Shown: positions 1 to 9,159, counted from the stretch's first letter. The stretch: DNA of 64,000 nucleotides from Burkholderiales bacterium (GCA_035543335.1 DASZZH010000041.1:1-64000); one strand, 5' to 3'. Program-made: numbers and translations. The notes: generated by a model from the letters alone, not told the origin.

Positions 1-1
1 C

Positions 2-91
2 CTCGCGGGGGTAGCCAAGCGAGCGAAGAAGCTGAGGAAGCAAAGCGTGAAGAGAGTCAGTGCGGACGCCCCGAAAAAAGGAGCCCCCTAG
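2..91 (+). CDS. Possible C-terminal end of a gene entering from the left
   Basis: Frame 2 is open from the window edge to a TAG at 89-91 and encodes a Lys/Arg-rich tail of 29 residues ending KKGAP. The strongly basic composition resembles the disordered tail of a nucleic-acid-binding protein, but nothing in it is diagnostic. The rest of the gene, if real, lies outside the window. It could equally be a chance open frame. Confidence 0.25.
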   Translation, partial: LAGVAKRAKKLRKQSVKRVSADAPKKGAP

Positions 92-376
92 CCGTTTTTC
101 AACGCGAACTAGGGATTCCAATGCGCCCGCCACGTGCGCCCGTTTGCCAGTGGTCGCCATCCCCCCTCGTCGGAATGCTTTTGCGCTCGCTCACGGCAGT
201 TCCACGCGGGCGCCGCTGAGCTAAAATTTGAATAGCTGCTTCGGGACGATTCCCGCCATATCGCGAATCGGCAATCAGCACGATGCGGTAAACTATTTAT
301 TCTCAAATGCTTGGATCGAAACATCGGGCAGGTCACAAGGATTTCGAGCTTTTCCCCATCTCTCTGAGCACCATTG
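92..376. other. Intergenic region before cbpA
   Basis: About 285 bases without a convincing gene. Small minus-strand open frames here have no recognisable content. I see no clear sigma-70 or heat-shock promoter and no strong ribosome binding site; only a weak GAG precedes the cbpA start. Confidence 0.4.
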
Positions 377-1330
377 ATGAAATATAAAGACTACTACAGC
401 ATTCTCGGTGTCGAACGAAGCGCCGGCGCCGAGGATATTAAAAAGGCCTATCGTAAACTCGCCCACAAGTATCACCCGGACGTTTCCAAGGATCCCGAGG
501 GCGAGGAAAAATTCAAGGAGGTCGCGGAAGCTTACGAGACCCTCAAGAATCCGGAAAAGCGTGCAGCCTACGACCAGCTTGGCAGTTACCAGCCGGGGCA
601 GGACTTCCAGCCGCCGCCAGACTGGGGCAAGCAGTTTGGCGACTCGCAGTTCTCATTCGAGGACGTCGATCTGGCGGATCTCTTCGCGGGACTGGCGGCG
701 GGTCGGCATCGCGCAGGACAAGGGACTGCTCAAATCCGGATGCCCGGCCAGGATTACGAAGTCACAGCCCATATCTCGTTAGAGGAAGCGTATCGTGGCA
801 CCGAAGTCGAACTGAATTTGACAGTGCCCGAATACGACGAGAAGGGATTCCTTCATCGCGTGCCTCGCACTTTCAAGGTGCGCATCCCCAAGGGCGCAAC
901 CGATGGACAAAGATTGCGCCTGGCCGGTAGGGGCGGCAAAGGGCTTAATGGCGGTCGCGATGGCGATCTGTACCTTAATATCGCGTTACATCCACATCCG
1001 CTTTTTCGTGTGAGCGGGCATGATCTGTATCTCGATCTACCCTTGGCGCCGTGGGAAGCGGTGTTGGGCGCGACCGTAGAGGTCCCGACGTTGGGTGGGC
1101 CAGTTCGTCTAAAAGTGCCGCCGAATACTCATGCCGGACAGCAGTTACGGCTATCCAGGCGCGGACTGCCTAAACCATATGGTAGAGAGGGCGATCTCTT
1201 CGCCATCGCGCAAATTGTTGTACCCACCGCAACAAGCGACCGTGAACGCGAGTTGTTTAAACAACTCGCGGAAGGCTCGACGTTTAATCCGCGCGGGCGC
1301 TTTCAACTGGAGGTGAGAAGTGAAAGCTGA
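377..1330 (+). CDS. cbpA: Curved DNA-binding protein CbpA, DnaJ-type co-chaperone
   Basis: CbpA is a nucleoid-associated J-domain protein that stimulates DnaK and binds curved DNA. The N-terminal J domain (about residues 1-70) carries the HPD motif in KYHPDVSK, needed to trigger the DnaK ATPase. A linker follows, then two DnaJ C-terminal substrate-binding beta domains from about residue 120 to 300. The CxxCxGxG zinc-finger repeats of true DnaJ are absent, which separates CbpA from DnaJ. At 317 residues the length is normal for CbpA. I chose the ATG at 377; a TTG lies immediately before it. The stop overlaps the start of cbpM by 11 bases, so the two are translationally coupled. Confidence 0.92.
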   Translation: MKYKDYYSILGVERSAGAEDIKKAYRKLAHKYHPDVSKDPEGEEKFKEVAEAYETLKNPEKRAAYDQLGSYQPGQDFQPPPDWGKQFGDSQFSFEDVDLADLFAGLAAGRHRAGQGTAQIRMPGQDYEVTAHISLEEAYRGTEVELNLTVPEYDEKGFLHRVPRTFKVRIPKGATDGQRLRLAGRGGKGLNGGRDGDLYLNIALHPHPLFRVSGHDLYLDLPLAPWEAVLGATVEVPTLGGPVRLKVPPNTHAGQQLRLSRRGLPKPYGREGDLFAIAQIVVPTATSDRERELFKQLAEGSTFNPRGRFQLEVRSES

Positions 1331-1646
1331 ACATACTGAAGCTGTATGGCTTACCGAGGACCATGAGTTCTCATTGGCAGAGCTTGCGGAGCTGTCAGGC
1401 TTGTCGGAAGCAGAGCTACGCGAACTCGTTGACTATGGTGCCGTCACACCCATTAATCCAGATTCATCACCGTGGGTTTTCAACGGGAAGTGTTTACTGA
1501 CCGTCCGTACGGCATGCCGTCTCCGAATTAGCTTCGACCTCGAGCCGCACGAGGTGGCCCTGATTGTTTCGCTGCTAGACCGGATTCACGAACTCGAAGC
1601 GCAGTTAGGCAGTCTGCGCGCGCAACTGCCGCATCATACTCGTTAG
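1320..1646 (+). CDS. cbpM: Chaperone modulatory protein CbpM
   Basis: CbpM is a small MerR-like helix-turn-helix protein that binds the J domain of CbpA and inhibits both its co-chaperone and DNA-binding activities. The 108-residue product has the expected HTH region ([20 protein letters not shown]) and a C-terminal helical segment. Translation starts at a GTG that overlaps the cbpA stop, with a good GGAGG site seven bases upstream inside cbpA. The cbpA-cbpM pairing is the usual arrangement and supports both calls. Confidence 0.88.
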   Translation: MKAEHTEAVWLTEDHEFSLAELAELSGLSEAELRELVDYGAVTPINPDSSPWVFNGKCLLTVRTACRLRISFDLEPHEVALIVSLLDRIHELEAQLGSLRAQLPHHTR

Positions 1647-1821
1647 GGCTAGCTATATAAGCATTCCCACATCACGCCGATAAATAGCGAAGCAGAAGGA
1701 CACCCAGAACCTCCATTTCCAGTGTCCTACAAATGTCCGCTTCGGGTCGTTTCCAGCCCCTCATATATATACGATCTAGGGTCGAATTGGTCAGACACTT
1801 TCTGTCCGATCAATCGTACAC

Positions 1822-2612
1822 GTGCTCACCGCCGACGGAGCATTCCTGCCCGATAGGCGCTTTGTCACGCTGCCGGCGGTGCCGGGAAGTCTGCTTGGCT
1901 AGAGGGCTTTCGGCGTGCGGTGCTGGAGTTTCTGGTCAATAACGACGCACTCTCGGAGGGGCTTCGCAGCCGCAGGCTTGGCGGGCGCCATTGCGGCTTC
2001 TCAGCGCACCACGAGGTGAGGGTGCCGGCCGAGGATGCCGAAGGGAGAAAGAAACTCGCCGGCACCATGCTGCGTGCCCCGATGTCCCTTGAGAAGATGA
2101 CCGACGACGACGCCACGGGCACGGTGATCTACCGCTCGAGGAGGCCTCTCGGGTTGAAGCGGAACTTCCAAGTGATGCCGGGTGCGGGAGTGGCTGGCGC
2201 TGCTGTGCAAGCACATCCCCGATCGCTACGAGCACCTCGTTCGCTACTTCGGCGGGTACTCAAACCGGGCACGCGGCGAGCGGGCAAAGGAAGCATCGCC
2301 GCACGCCGGTGCCGCGCTCACCTGCGCCAAGCGAGCAACCCAGCACCGAGTTCGCTGCCCGTGCCAAGACTACGTGGGCGCGGCTGATCCGCAAAGTCTA
2401 TGCGGCCGATCCCCTGGAATGCCCCAAGTGCAAGGGGCCGATGCGCGTCATTGCGCTTGAATCGAGGATGCGGGAGTCATCCGTCGCATCCTCGAGACCT
2501 GGGGCGGTGGGCGCCGCAGGTGACGCAACGCAGTCCACCACGGGGTCCCGAGGCCTGGCCGGTGCACGCCAGCCTGCCGCTCACCTACCACCCGGTTACC
2601 GACATCGCCTGA
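1822..2612 (+). pseudogene. Frameshifted IS91-type transposase remnant
   Basis: Pieces of one IS91-family (HUH, Y2) transposase can be read in order but in different frames. 1822-1890 encodes a segment with FLPDRRF and ends at an in-frame TAG. About 1917-2178 encodes EFLVNNDALSEGL and MLRAPMSLEKMT. 2182-2300 encodes HIPDRYEHLVRYFGGYSNRA. 2309-2465 encodes IRKVYAADPLECPKCKGPM, the C-terminal zinc-binding part. About 2460-2612 ends in HASLPLTYHPV. At least four frameshifts or stops are needed to join them, and the catalytic N-terminal part is missing. No terminal sequences of the element could be recognised. Confidence 0.85.
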
Positions 2613-2776
2613 ACGGGGCCAGCGCGAGCAACATTCGTCATAACGACGATTGCGCGCGACGCGGACGCCCTTAAAGACATTCCATGACGAGCAAGATTTG
2701 CCGCGAACTGGCCCGGCCCAAGCGTGACTCGCGCCCAACGAAGACCACGAGCGCCCAGCGGGCGGATGAGTTTTCC

Positions 2777-2802
2777 TATCGCTCGCTATCGCTCGCTATA
2801 AT
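2777..2802 (+). promoter_or_regulatory. Candidate -10 promoter element before gspA
   Basis: A 10-base word, TATCGCTCGC, occurs twice in tandem (2777-2796) and is followed directly by a perfect TATAAT at 2797-2802. The -35 region at the right distance is poor. The site is about 30 bases before the gspA start and fits a promoter for gspA-gspB. Confidence 0.4.
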
Positions 2803-2831
2803 GGTGACATCTGCCTCGCTCCCCGGTCTCC

Positions 2832-4472
2832 ATGTACCAACATTACTTTGGCCTCGCCGAAGCGCCGTTCTCCATTGCGCCGGACCCGCGCTATCTTTAC
2901 CTGAGCCAGCGCCACCAGGAGGCGCTAGCTCATTTGCTCTATGGCGTGAGCGGCGATGGCGGGGTCGTGCTGCTCACGGGCGAGGTGGGAACGGGCAAGA
3001 CCACGGTATGCCGCTGCCTGCTGCAGCAGATTCCCGCGTCCTGCGATGTGGCCTATATCTTCAATCCCAAGCTGACGGTGGAGGAACTGCTCTCGACCAT
3101 CTGCGTCGAATTCGGTATCGCCTACCCGTCCGGCAATGCCAGCATCAAGGTGTTCGTCGATTGCATCAACGCTTACCTGCTCGACGCCCATGCCAAGGGC
3201 AGGCACACGGTGCTGATCATCGACGAGGCGCAGAATCTCTCGGCCGACGTGCTGGAGCAGATGCGCTTGCTCACTAATCTGGAAACGAACCAGCGCAAGC
3301 TGCTGCAGATCATCCTGCTCGGCCAGCCCGAGCTGGCGCTGATGCTGGAGCGGCCGGAGCTGCGGCAGCTCAGCCAGCGCATCGTCGCGCGCTATCACCT
3401 GGGGCCGCTGACCAAGCCGGAAGTCGCAGCCTATGTGCGGCATCGGCTCGAGATATCGGGCGCGCAGCGGCAGCTGTTTCCGGCCGGCTTGATGGGCCGC
3501 GTGTACCGCTTGAGCGGCGGCGTTCCCCGAGTCATCAACCTGCTGTGCGACCGCGCGCTGCTCGGCACCTACGTGCAAGGTAAGGAGCGGGTTGATCGCG
3601 CGACGCTCGCGCAAGCAGCGCGCGAAGTGTTCCACCAGGCACAGCGCCGCAGCTTGGTGCGGCCTCTGCTGGTGATCCTGATTTTGGTGCTTGGCGGTGT
3701 GCTGGCGATGACGCTGTATCAGCTGGAGCTGCGTGAGACTGGAACAGCAACGGTGCCTGCGACCGTTGCAAAACCCGTTGCTCAGACAATAGCTGCGGGG
3801 CCGGCTAAAGAGGCTCCGGTGGAGGAGACCAAGCCGGCAGCGGCGCTGCCGGACACGCTGGAATGGCCGGCGGGCGAACCGCGCTCGCGCAGCAAGGCGA
3901 TAGCTTACGCCGCACTTTTCCGGGCATGGGGCGGGGACTATAAAGGGGCGTACGCGTGCCGCCAGGCGGCAGGCCTGGGTTTGCGCTGTCGCAGCGCCCG
4001 CGGCGGATTGGATGAACTGCGTCGATTGAACCGGCCCGCGGTACTCCTGATGCACGACGACCAGGGCCAGGAGTTCCATGCCGCGCTGGTGGCGCTCGCA
4101 GACAAGACCGCCACATTCGCCATCGGCGCCGAAACCAGGACGGTCGCTCTTGGCGCCCTGGCGGCGCAATGGGCGGGGCACTACACTTTGCTCTGGCGCA
4201 TGCCGCCGGATGCGCGCGAGAATATCCGCGCGGGGGAGCGTGGACCGGCTGTGCAATGGCTGATCAGGCAACTCGCGCAGGCGCAGGGGCAGGTTGCCGA
4301 TACCAGCAAGGACCCGCTGTTCAATGACGTCCTGGGGCGTCAGGTGAAACAGTTTCAACTCGCCCAGGGATTGATTCCAGACGGCGCCGTCGGACCTCAG
4401 ACGGTGATGCGCCTCGCCGGCGTGGGGGATCAATCGGCGCCGAAATTGCTTCCCGGGCAAGGGGAACAATAG
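2832..4472 (+). CDS. gspA: Type II secretion ATPase GspA/ExeA
   Basis: GspA is an inner-membrane ATPase that works with GspB to insert the secretin GspD across the peptidoglycan in type II secretion. The 546-residue protein has a cytoplasmic AAA domain with Walker A GEVGTGKTT near residue 51 and Walker B VLIIDEAQNL near 130. One transmembrane helix lies at about 275-294. The periplasmic part ends in a peptidoglycan-binding domain with FQLAQGLIPDGAVGPQT near the C-terminus. Domain order and length are typical of ExeA. gspB begins two bases after the stop. No other gsp genes are nearby, which is common for gspAB. Confidence 0.9.
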   Translation: MYQHYFGLAEAPFSIAPDPRYLYLSQRHQEALAHLLYGVSGDGGVVLLTGEVGTGKTTVCRCLLQQIPASCDVAYIFNPKLTVEELLSTICVEFGIAYPSGNASIKVFVDCINAYLLDAHAKGRHTVLIIDEAQNLSADVLEQMRLLTNLETNQRKLLQIILLGQPELALMLERPELRQLSQRIVARYHLGPLTKPEVAAYVRHRLEISGAQRQLFPAGLMGRVYRLSGGVPRVINLLCDRALLGTYVQGKERVDRATLAQAAREVFHQAQRRSLVRPLLVILILVLGGVLAMTLYQLELRETGTATVPATVAKPVAQTIAAGPAKEAPVEETKPAAALPDTLEWPAGEPRSRSKAIAYAALFRAWGGDYKGAYACRQAAGLGLRCRSARGGLDELRRLNRPAVLLMHDDQGQEFHAALVALADKTATFAIGAETRTVALGALAAQWAGHYTLLWRMPPDARENIRAGERGPAVQWLIRQLAQAQGQVADTSKDPLFNDVLGRQVKQFQLAQGLIPDGAVGPQTVMRLAGVGDQSAPKLLPGQGEQ

Positions 4473-4474
4473 GC

Positions 4475-5200
4475 ATGTCGTATATCCTCGACGCTTTGAG
4501 GAAATCCGATCAGCAGCGCCAGCGCGGCGCGGCGCCGACGCTGCTCGCGGGGCAGGCGACGGCGGTAGCAACCAAACAGCCGGCGTTTCTAGCTTACGGC
4601 TTGCTCGCGGTGGTCCTGGTCGGCGCGGGCATGCTGATCGGCTGGCTGCGCCCATGGCAACCGGAGCAGGCGGCGCCTGGCAGAGCGGAGCTTGTCGCCG
4701 CCAAGCCGCTCGAATCGACCCCGCGCCAACCAGCGCCTGCGCCGTCTGAAATGGCGCCGCAGCCGAAGCCGGAACCGCAGTTGCAGAACGCGACCCCGCC
4801 CGCGCAAGCAGCACCTGCGCTCGTTCCGACGAAGCCGCAACTGCCCGCGCGCGCGAAGCCGGAGACTGATGGCACACCGCGCGAAGCGGATGCAGCCGTG
4901 CCAAGGAGAATGGCGGCGCCGGCGCCGGAGCAGCCTGTCGGCGCCGCCGCCGATGCCGCGCGCGTACAAACGGTGATATCGATGGCCGAACTTCCGCTCT
5001 CGGTCCAGCAGGAGCTTCCGGCAATGACGATTTCGGTTCATGTCTATTCCGGCAATCCCGGGGACCGCCTGGTCGGCATCAACAACCGGATGCTACGGGA
5101 AGGTGAGTACGTGGTTCCCGGTCTCAAGCTGGAGCAGATCACGCCGGATGGCATGATATTCGGCTACAAGGGATACAGTTTCCGTCGCGGCGTGAAGTAG
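4475..5200 (+). CDS. gspB: General secretion pathway protein GspB
   Basis: GspB/ExeB is a bitopic inner-membrane protein that complexes with GspA during secretin assembly. The start MSYILDALRKSD is the signature N-terminus of the family. A single transmembrane helix lies at about residues 34-55, followed by a long Pro/Ala-rich periplasmic linker. The conserved C-terminal domain covers about 170-240, with MTISVHVYSGNPGDRLVGIN and the ending GYSFRRG. Length (241 residues) is normal. It is co-transcribed with gspA, with a 2-base gap. Confidence 0.9.
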   Translation: MSYILDALRKSDQQRQRGAAPTLLAGQATAVATKQPAFLAYGLLAVVLVGAGMLIGWLRPWQPEQAAPGRAELVAAKPLESTPRQPAPAPSEMAPQPKPEPQLQNATPPAQAAPALVPTKPQLPARAKPETDGTPREADAAVPRRMAAPAPEQPVGAAADAARVQTVISMAELPLSVQQELPAMTISVHVYSGNPGDRLVGINNRMLREGEYVVPGLKLEQITPDGMIFGYKGYSFRRGVK

Positions 5201-5210
5201 AGCGGGCTTT

Positions 5211-5357
5211 TTATTTCAGCTGCAGCTCGAACCTGTCTTCGCCGCGCTCGACCGCAATCATGCGCATCAGCGGCGCGAGCTGCTGCAGGTGCTCCGGCGG
5301 AATGCGCGCCCCTGGCGTTGTTAAGGCCACCAACACGGGCGGCGGCGAAAGGTAAAC
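5211..5357 (-). pseudogene. Orphan C-terminal coding fragment
   Basis: On the minus strand 48 codons are open, ending at TAA (5211-5213) and bounded upstream by an in-frame TAG. The product contains RIPPEHLQQLAPLMRMIAVE and looks like a natural protein C-terminus. No start codon with a ribosome site is present. I do not recognise the family. It could be the decayed end of a lost gene or a chance frame. Confidence 0.3.
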
Positions 5358-5596
5358 CTAGTCATGGTCGTCAATCAGCTAAATGGGAAATTTGTGATCA
5401 TGGGAACCGGCATTGCAACGGGGACTTTCTTAAGCCCCATGAACTTCATGCTGATTCAGCAATAGTGTCAATGCCCTCCTAGCGCGGCCCCCACGAGGAA
5501 ACTTCGGTCAGGGATGGATATTTGGAATCGAAGCTGGCAAGGGCAGCTTTATTCCCCTGGAGCGCCGCTTCGGGTCGATAGCCGGCGTTGAGTGCC
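5358..5596. other. Gene-free stretch between gspB and the RRM gene
   Basis: I see no gene, RNA or terminator here. A short stretch near 5570-5590 (CCGCTTCGGGTCG) matches one at 1737-1751 next to the IS91 remnant and may be shared dispersed sequence. Confidence 0.4.
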
Positions 5597-5632
5597 GGCT
5601 CCCCGACCGGGGCAAATCTGGGCACTGGCGGG
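5597..5632 (+). repeat. 36-bp direct repeat, copy 1
   Basis: First of three diverged copies of a sequence of the form GGCTCCCC-RACYRGGGCAAATCT-GGCAYTGGCGGG. The other copies are at 6158-6193 and 6216-6253. Copy 1 lies past the 3' end of the RRM gene, and the other two lie between the RRM gene and the SIR2-STAND gene. The central GGGCAAATCT is identical in all three. Confidence 0.75.
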
Positions 5633-5708
5633 AACGTCTGGAACTTCCTTAATGAAAGCGTGCTGACCGGCCTCCTTCAAGCGCAACTTGGGGATTCGCG
5701 TTGATGGA

Positions 5709-6002
5709 TCAGAAACGCGGCCTGCCACCCCTTGGTTTGCCTCCACCTCCGCGGCCGTCAGAGCGCGGACGGGCCTCGTTGACGGTAAGGGTCTGCCCTT
5801 TCAAGTCCTTGCCATTCAGTGCGGTGATAGCAGACTGAGCCCCCGCTTTATCTGGCATCTCTACAAACCCAAATCCTTTTGATTCCTTGGTGAACTTGTC
5901 CTTAATAACGACGGCGGATGCGACTTGTCCGAACGCCTCAAATGCCTTTTGCAAATCCTCTTCGGTGACCTCACGTGACAAATTGCCCACAAAAATATTC
6001 AT
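5709..6002 (-). CDS. RRM-type RNA-binding protein
   Basis: A small single-RRM protein of the cold-inducible type found in many proteobacteria and cyanobacteria; it binds single-stranded RNA. RNP2 is NIFVGNLS at residues 2-9 and RNP1 is KGFGFVEM at about 43-50, both with the key aromatics. The last 15 residues are Gly/Arg-rich (GRGGGGKPRGG), a usual RNA-contacting tail. Length 97 residues is typical. The gene stands alone, between 36-bp repeat copies. Confidence 0.92.
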   Translation of the reverse strand: MNIFVGNLSREVTEEDLQKAFEAFGQVASAVVIKDKFTKESKGFGFVEMPDKAGAQSAITALNGKDLKGQTLTVNEARPRSDGRGGGGKPRGGRPRF

Positions 6003-6116
6003 TCTTATTTCCTCTTAATTGAAAAAGTCTATTCACCTCATCCGGTCGACCCATTGAGTGCGCCAAGCGGGCGTCTCAAATAGAGCAAGGTTACTGTAGC
6101 ATAGTAACTCAGAAAC
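6003..6116. other. Upstream region of the RRM gene
   Basis: Holds the presumed promoter and 5' UTR of the minus-strand RRM gene. GAGGAAAT just before its ATG is a good ribosome site. No specific promoter could be assigned. Confidence 0.3.
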
Positions 6117-6147
6117 AAAAATGGGCACAAAATCAGTGCCCATTTTT
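6117..6147 (-). terminator. Rho-independent terminator after the SIR2-STAND gene
   Basis: A perfect 12-bp inverted repeat (AAAAATGGGCAC and its complement) with a 7-base loop. The A/T ends give a U-run on either strand. On the minus strand it lies about 240 bases past the stop of the SIR2-STAND gene and just before the RRM gene, so it would separate the two. Confidence 0.7.
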
Positions 6148-6157
6148 ATATTTGCAT

Positions 6158-6193
6158 GGCTCCCCAACCAGGGCAAATCTGGGCATTGGCGGG
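6158..6193 (+). repeat. 36-bp direct repeat, copy 2
   Basis: Second copy of the repeat at 5597-5632, with about four differences. It lies right after the terminator hairpin and 22 bases before copy 3. Confidence 0.75.
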
Positions 6194-6215
6194 AGGTCAT
6201 TGCTCTGTTCTAACT

Positions 6216-6253
6216 GGCTCCCTGACTAGGGCAAATCTAGGCACCAGCACCAG
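6216..6253 (+). repeat. 36-bp direct repeat, copy 3
   Basis: Third and most diverged copy (GGCTCCCTGACTAGGGCAAA, then TCTAGGCACCAGC). It lies about 135 bases from the 3' end of the SIR2-STAND gene. Confidence 0.65.
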
Positions 6254-6388
6254 TGGGTAGCTAGAGTGGCGCTAGCTCAGTGCCCATAATCAGCGGCCAC
6301 CGAAGCCTTTCCGATGCACGCTCGGCCTTACCTTTCCAACGAATGAGATCACGTCTGACTCGCGTCGGCCGCGACCCGATAAGTATCG

Positions 6389-8866
6389 TTATTTCATTGC
6401 CAAGGCATTCAATGACGGGTTCACAGCGAATTTCATTAACCTCTTGGCACATTCATCGATTCTCTCGCCACCACGCCCCCCCTTTATCCGCCTATTCAAA
6501 TCTGCGAAATAGTCCTTCGCAAGCGTCCGGGCCGGTTCCTTTCCTTCAAACTTTAGAACAATAGCCACGTGCCCTTCTGACAGGGTAACGATTGGATACG
6601 CGTCAATGAGTTCGAGTACTTGATCAAGCCTATCCAATGCTTTTTTCGCCTCATCTAGCATCACATACGCCTTGGTCCGACTGTCAGTGAGTCTGCCCAA
6701 AATGAGTTTCTGCTGCGCGAGCGCGTGCTCAGCTTGAACAGACGAATATGCTTCGTATGCTGTTTTAAGCTTAGAAAGCGCCTCATCCTGTTCGTCACAC
6801 TCTCTCAGCGCTAGGCCATAATGAAGCCAGAACAATCCGTCTTCCTGAAAGACCTTTTCATAAGACCTAAAAACATCTAGGATTAAATCGTCTTGACCTC
6901 GAAGCACTTCTCTGAGAAAGCGATGATTCAGAATAGATTTGAAAACGTATCTCTCATTCTTAGCAGCGTACTTTGCTATCGGCACTCTATAGGCGCCAAA
7001 CGCACCCAGAAGTGCCTTGATTGAAACTTGGATTTCCGATGGGTCAATAACGTGTTCAAAAAGGTATCGCACGTACACAGGATGACGAGCGTACAAAGCA
7101 CCATTAGCGTAGAGAGTTATTCCGGCAGTTAATCGAAGCAGTTGCGGCACGCCTGTGACTATGCCCAGATTTCTCAATGCACGATACACGAGTGATTCCT
7201 TGATGGAAGATCGGTGAACCGTTGCTAGGCCGACCACCGTGAGGAAAAGACGCTCCTCCCGGCTCTTGAGCCTCTTGTAGTCCTCCTCTATTAGTTTCTC
7301 GAAACCATCACCAAGTGTTGTCTCAAGTAAGCCGATTAATAGCTGGCGCTTCGCCTTTGCAACTAGCTCATGCACTCGATCGGCAGAACTGAGCTTGCGG
7401 AGTCTTTGCCAGGGCCCGAACTGTTCTACTTTTTTCAATATCGCTTCTGCGTCCGACTCATGAATTTCTGACACCTTAAAAGGTGCGCCGGAGAATTCGC
7501 CCAAGATGTCACGTGTACGGCCAATCCAAATATTTTGCCGTTCCGATCCGACCACTGTTCCGCGAAGCAGCTTGTGAGACTTTAAAACGCTGTTCAGTTC
7601 ATGAACAATGGAATCCAATTTGTCGGTGAATATGACGTATGGCTCATTGTGAACCTTGTCTAGCACATTCAGAATTTCGCCAAGGTTATCGGCGGGTTGA
7701 GTTAATGCATATACAGGTGTGTGCGTATTTCTCATGATGTGATAAGCCGCTTGCATCAGGAGCGTGCTTTTCCCAGATCCTGCCGGGCCATACAGGACGA
7801 CGAGCTTCTGTTTGCCAATCGCTCTCTTGACGACTTCAACAAACTCTCTCGTCGAAGCGAGTACAGCAGGAACACCTTCATGAATGTCAGACCAAGTAGG
7901 TTTGAAGCCAAGATAAAAATTTCTAGTAGCGTGTTTCTCAGCATCAGTTCGCTGGAGAGCGGGCAGCGTCTTATCGATTCGCTCTACATGCTGGAACAGA
8001 TTTGCGTAATAGTATTGATCCGCATCGGATTTCGCATCGAATAAGACGGTGGCAAGCTGCGGATGGCGCGCGATGGCAACGTCAATCGGCTTACTAGGTA
8101 CTGGGAATGTGCTTTGAAGCCAAGTGCAAAATGCTGCAACGTCACCCGGCACATGGATTACATGCTGCGACGCGAGACTAGTTCTTTCGATTTCCGAGAC
8201 CGAAGGCACAACTAAGTAGCTCTCCCCCTCAGCCGCACCCGCAACATCCCTATATCTTTCCACCTGCTGGAAGAATATTGACTCGTCCAATTTCGTTCCG
8301 ATAAATAAGAATGTATAGCGGAAGAAGTCGATGCCTAGTTGCTCATACCATTGCGATGCTGCGGCCGCGGTGCGCGCATACTGTTGCGGCGAAAAAATGA
8401 CGCCCGCTTGCAAATTGTTGACGCAACCATTGAGCTTAACTACATCCAATCTCTCAAAGTATTGATCTTGGTCTTCAACTCTATCTTGCAAACCCCTTAC
8501 TGCGACGTTTTGGCTAGAAGCTTTCGCTAGTGCCCTCTCAAGCGCATCGTCTATATTGAGCGTATAGATGCGTGGCCAGGGATATTTGGCTAGCTCTAGA
8601 TACTCAGAGGACGGGGTGCAATGCCGATAGCGCTCCTCTAGAAGTTTAAGAAGTTTATCGCCGAGCTTTGCTTGTGCTGCCGCATAAACATGCCGGAGCA
8701 GCTCTCCAGCATATGGGAGGCCCGCCGCGCCAGCCAGTTCCCTTGCGAGGTCGCCTCCGAAAAGCAAATCACGACCAGCGCTATCACGGCTTCCAGCCGA
8801 CGCGCCGGCCCCTAAAAAAAGCGCTAACTCTCCGCGTTGAATCGCCCTCTTAATTTGCTCATTCAC
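6389..8866 (-). CDS. SIR2-domain STAND NTPase, probable anti-phage defence protein
   Basis: The 825-residue protein joins an N-terminal SIR2-like domain (about 1-260) to a STAND-type NTPase. The SIR2 part has the nucleotide-binding LFLGAGASAG near residue 16, TLNIDDALE near 103 and FIGTKLDESIF near 190. The NTPase has P-loop VVLYGPAGSGKSTLL near 355 and an acidic Walker B-like VIFTDKLDSI near 415. A long helical C-terminus follows, perhaps TPR-like, as in sensor regions. Proteins of this layout (Avs5/SIR2-STAND and related) deplete NAD on phage infection. The usual catalytic-loop LHG reads VVKLNGCVNN here, so the His is Asn. Start is GTG at 8866 with AAAGGGGG upstream. It is a single gene with no partner, and codon use is less GC-biased than in neighbours, suggesting transfer. 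Confidence 0.85.
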   Translation of the reverse strand: MNEQIKRAIQRGELALFLGAGASAGSRDSAGRDLLFGGDLARELAGAAGLPYAGELLRHVYAAAQAKLGDKLLKLLEERYRHCTPSSEYLELAKYPWPRIYTLNIDDALERALAKASSQNVAVRGLQDRVEDQDQYFERLDVVKLNGCVNNLQAGVIFSPQQYARTAAAASQWYEQLGIDFFRYTFLFIGTKLDESIFFQQVERYRDVAGAAEGESYLVVPSVSEIERTSLASQHVIHVPGDVAAFCTWLQSTFPVPSKPIDVAIARHPQLATVLFDAKSDADQYYYANLFQHVERIDKTLPALQRTDAEKHATRNFYLGFKPTWSDIHEGVPAVLASTREFVEVVKRAIGKQKLVVLYGPAGSGKSTLLMQAAYHIMRNTHTPVYALTQPADNLGEILNVLDKVHNEPYVIFTDKLDSIVHELNSVLKSHKLLRGTVVGSERQNIWIGRTRDILGEFSGAPFKVSEIHESDAEAILKKVEQFGPWQRLRKLSSADRVHELVAKAKRQLLIGLLETTLGDGFEKLIEEDYKRLKSREERLFLTVVGLATVHRSSIKESLVYRALRNLGIVTGVPQLLRLTAGITLYANGALYARHPVYVRYLFEHVIDPSEIQVSIKALLGAFGAYRVPIAKYAAKNERYVFKSILNHRFLREVLRGQDDLILDVFRSYEKVFQEDGLFWLHYGLALRECDEQDEALSKLKTAYEAYSSVQAEHALAQQKLILGRLTDSRTKAYVMLDEAKKALDRLDQVLELIDAYPIVTLSEGHVAIVLKFEGKEPARTLAKDYFADLNRRIKGGRGGERIDECAKRLMKFAVNPSLNALAMK

Positions 8867-9103
8867 GAGTCGCCCCCTTTGCTACGTGCCTCATTACGAC
8901 TAGCGAGCCCGATTCGAAGATTCGTCGCCTTTGGGCTCTTCGTCGATTCAGACAATCGGGCCAGGCTCAACCAAATAACCTGACGAAAGGCGCAGTTGTC
9001 AGCTCTAGCTCGCCCCGTTTGTGTAACACGGGGGGCTACGGCTACATTGACCAAATTATAGTAGATTCTCAATAGGAATAGAGGAGAAGGGCAATTGGGC
9101 TGG
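8867..9103. other. Upstream region of the SIR2-STAND gene
   Basis: No gene is supported. On the minus strand, TATAAT (complement of 9055-9060) could be the -10 of the SIR2-STAND promoter with a long leader, but the -35 is poor. A minus-strand open frame over 8863-9072 shows no recognisable content. Confidence 0.3.
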
Positions 9104-9156
9104 GAGTCGAAATAATTTTCGGCAGTTTAGGTTTTTGGTATCCCCTGCGAGCCGCC
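9104..9156 (+). repeat. 53-bp direct repeat, left copy
   Basis: The sequence GAGTCGAAATAATTTT, then GGTTTTTGGTATCCCCTG and GAGCCGCC, recurs at 13797-13849 in the same orientation with about four differences; similarity extends a few bases upstream (CAATTGGG). The two copies enclose 4.6 kb with four minus-strand genes. The opening GGTCAGAGTCGAAATAATT resembles sequences beside REP-associated transposase loci in betaproteobacteria. Confidence 0.8.
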
Positions 9157-9159
9157 AAG

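Noticed and set aside
2925-5024. 699-codon open frame on the minus strand
   Set aside because: It is antisense to gspA and gspB, which have clear domains and family N-termini. The Arg/Ala/His-rich translation is typical of a mirror frame in GC-rich DNA.
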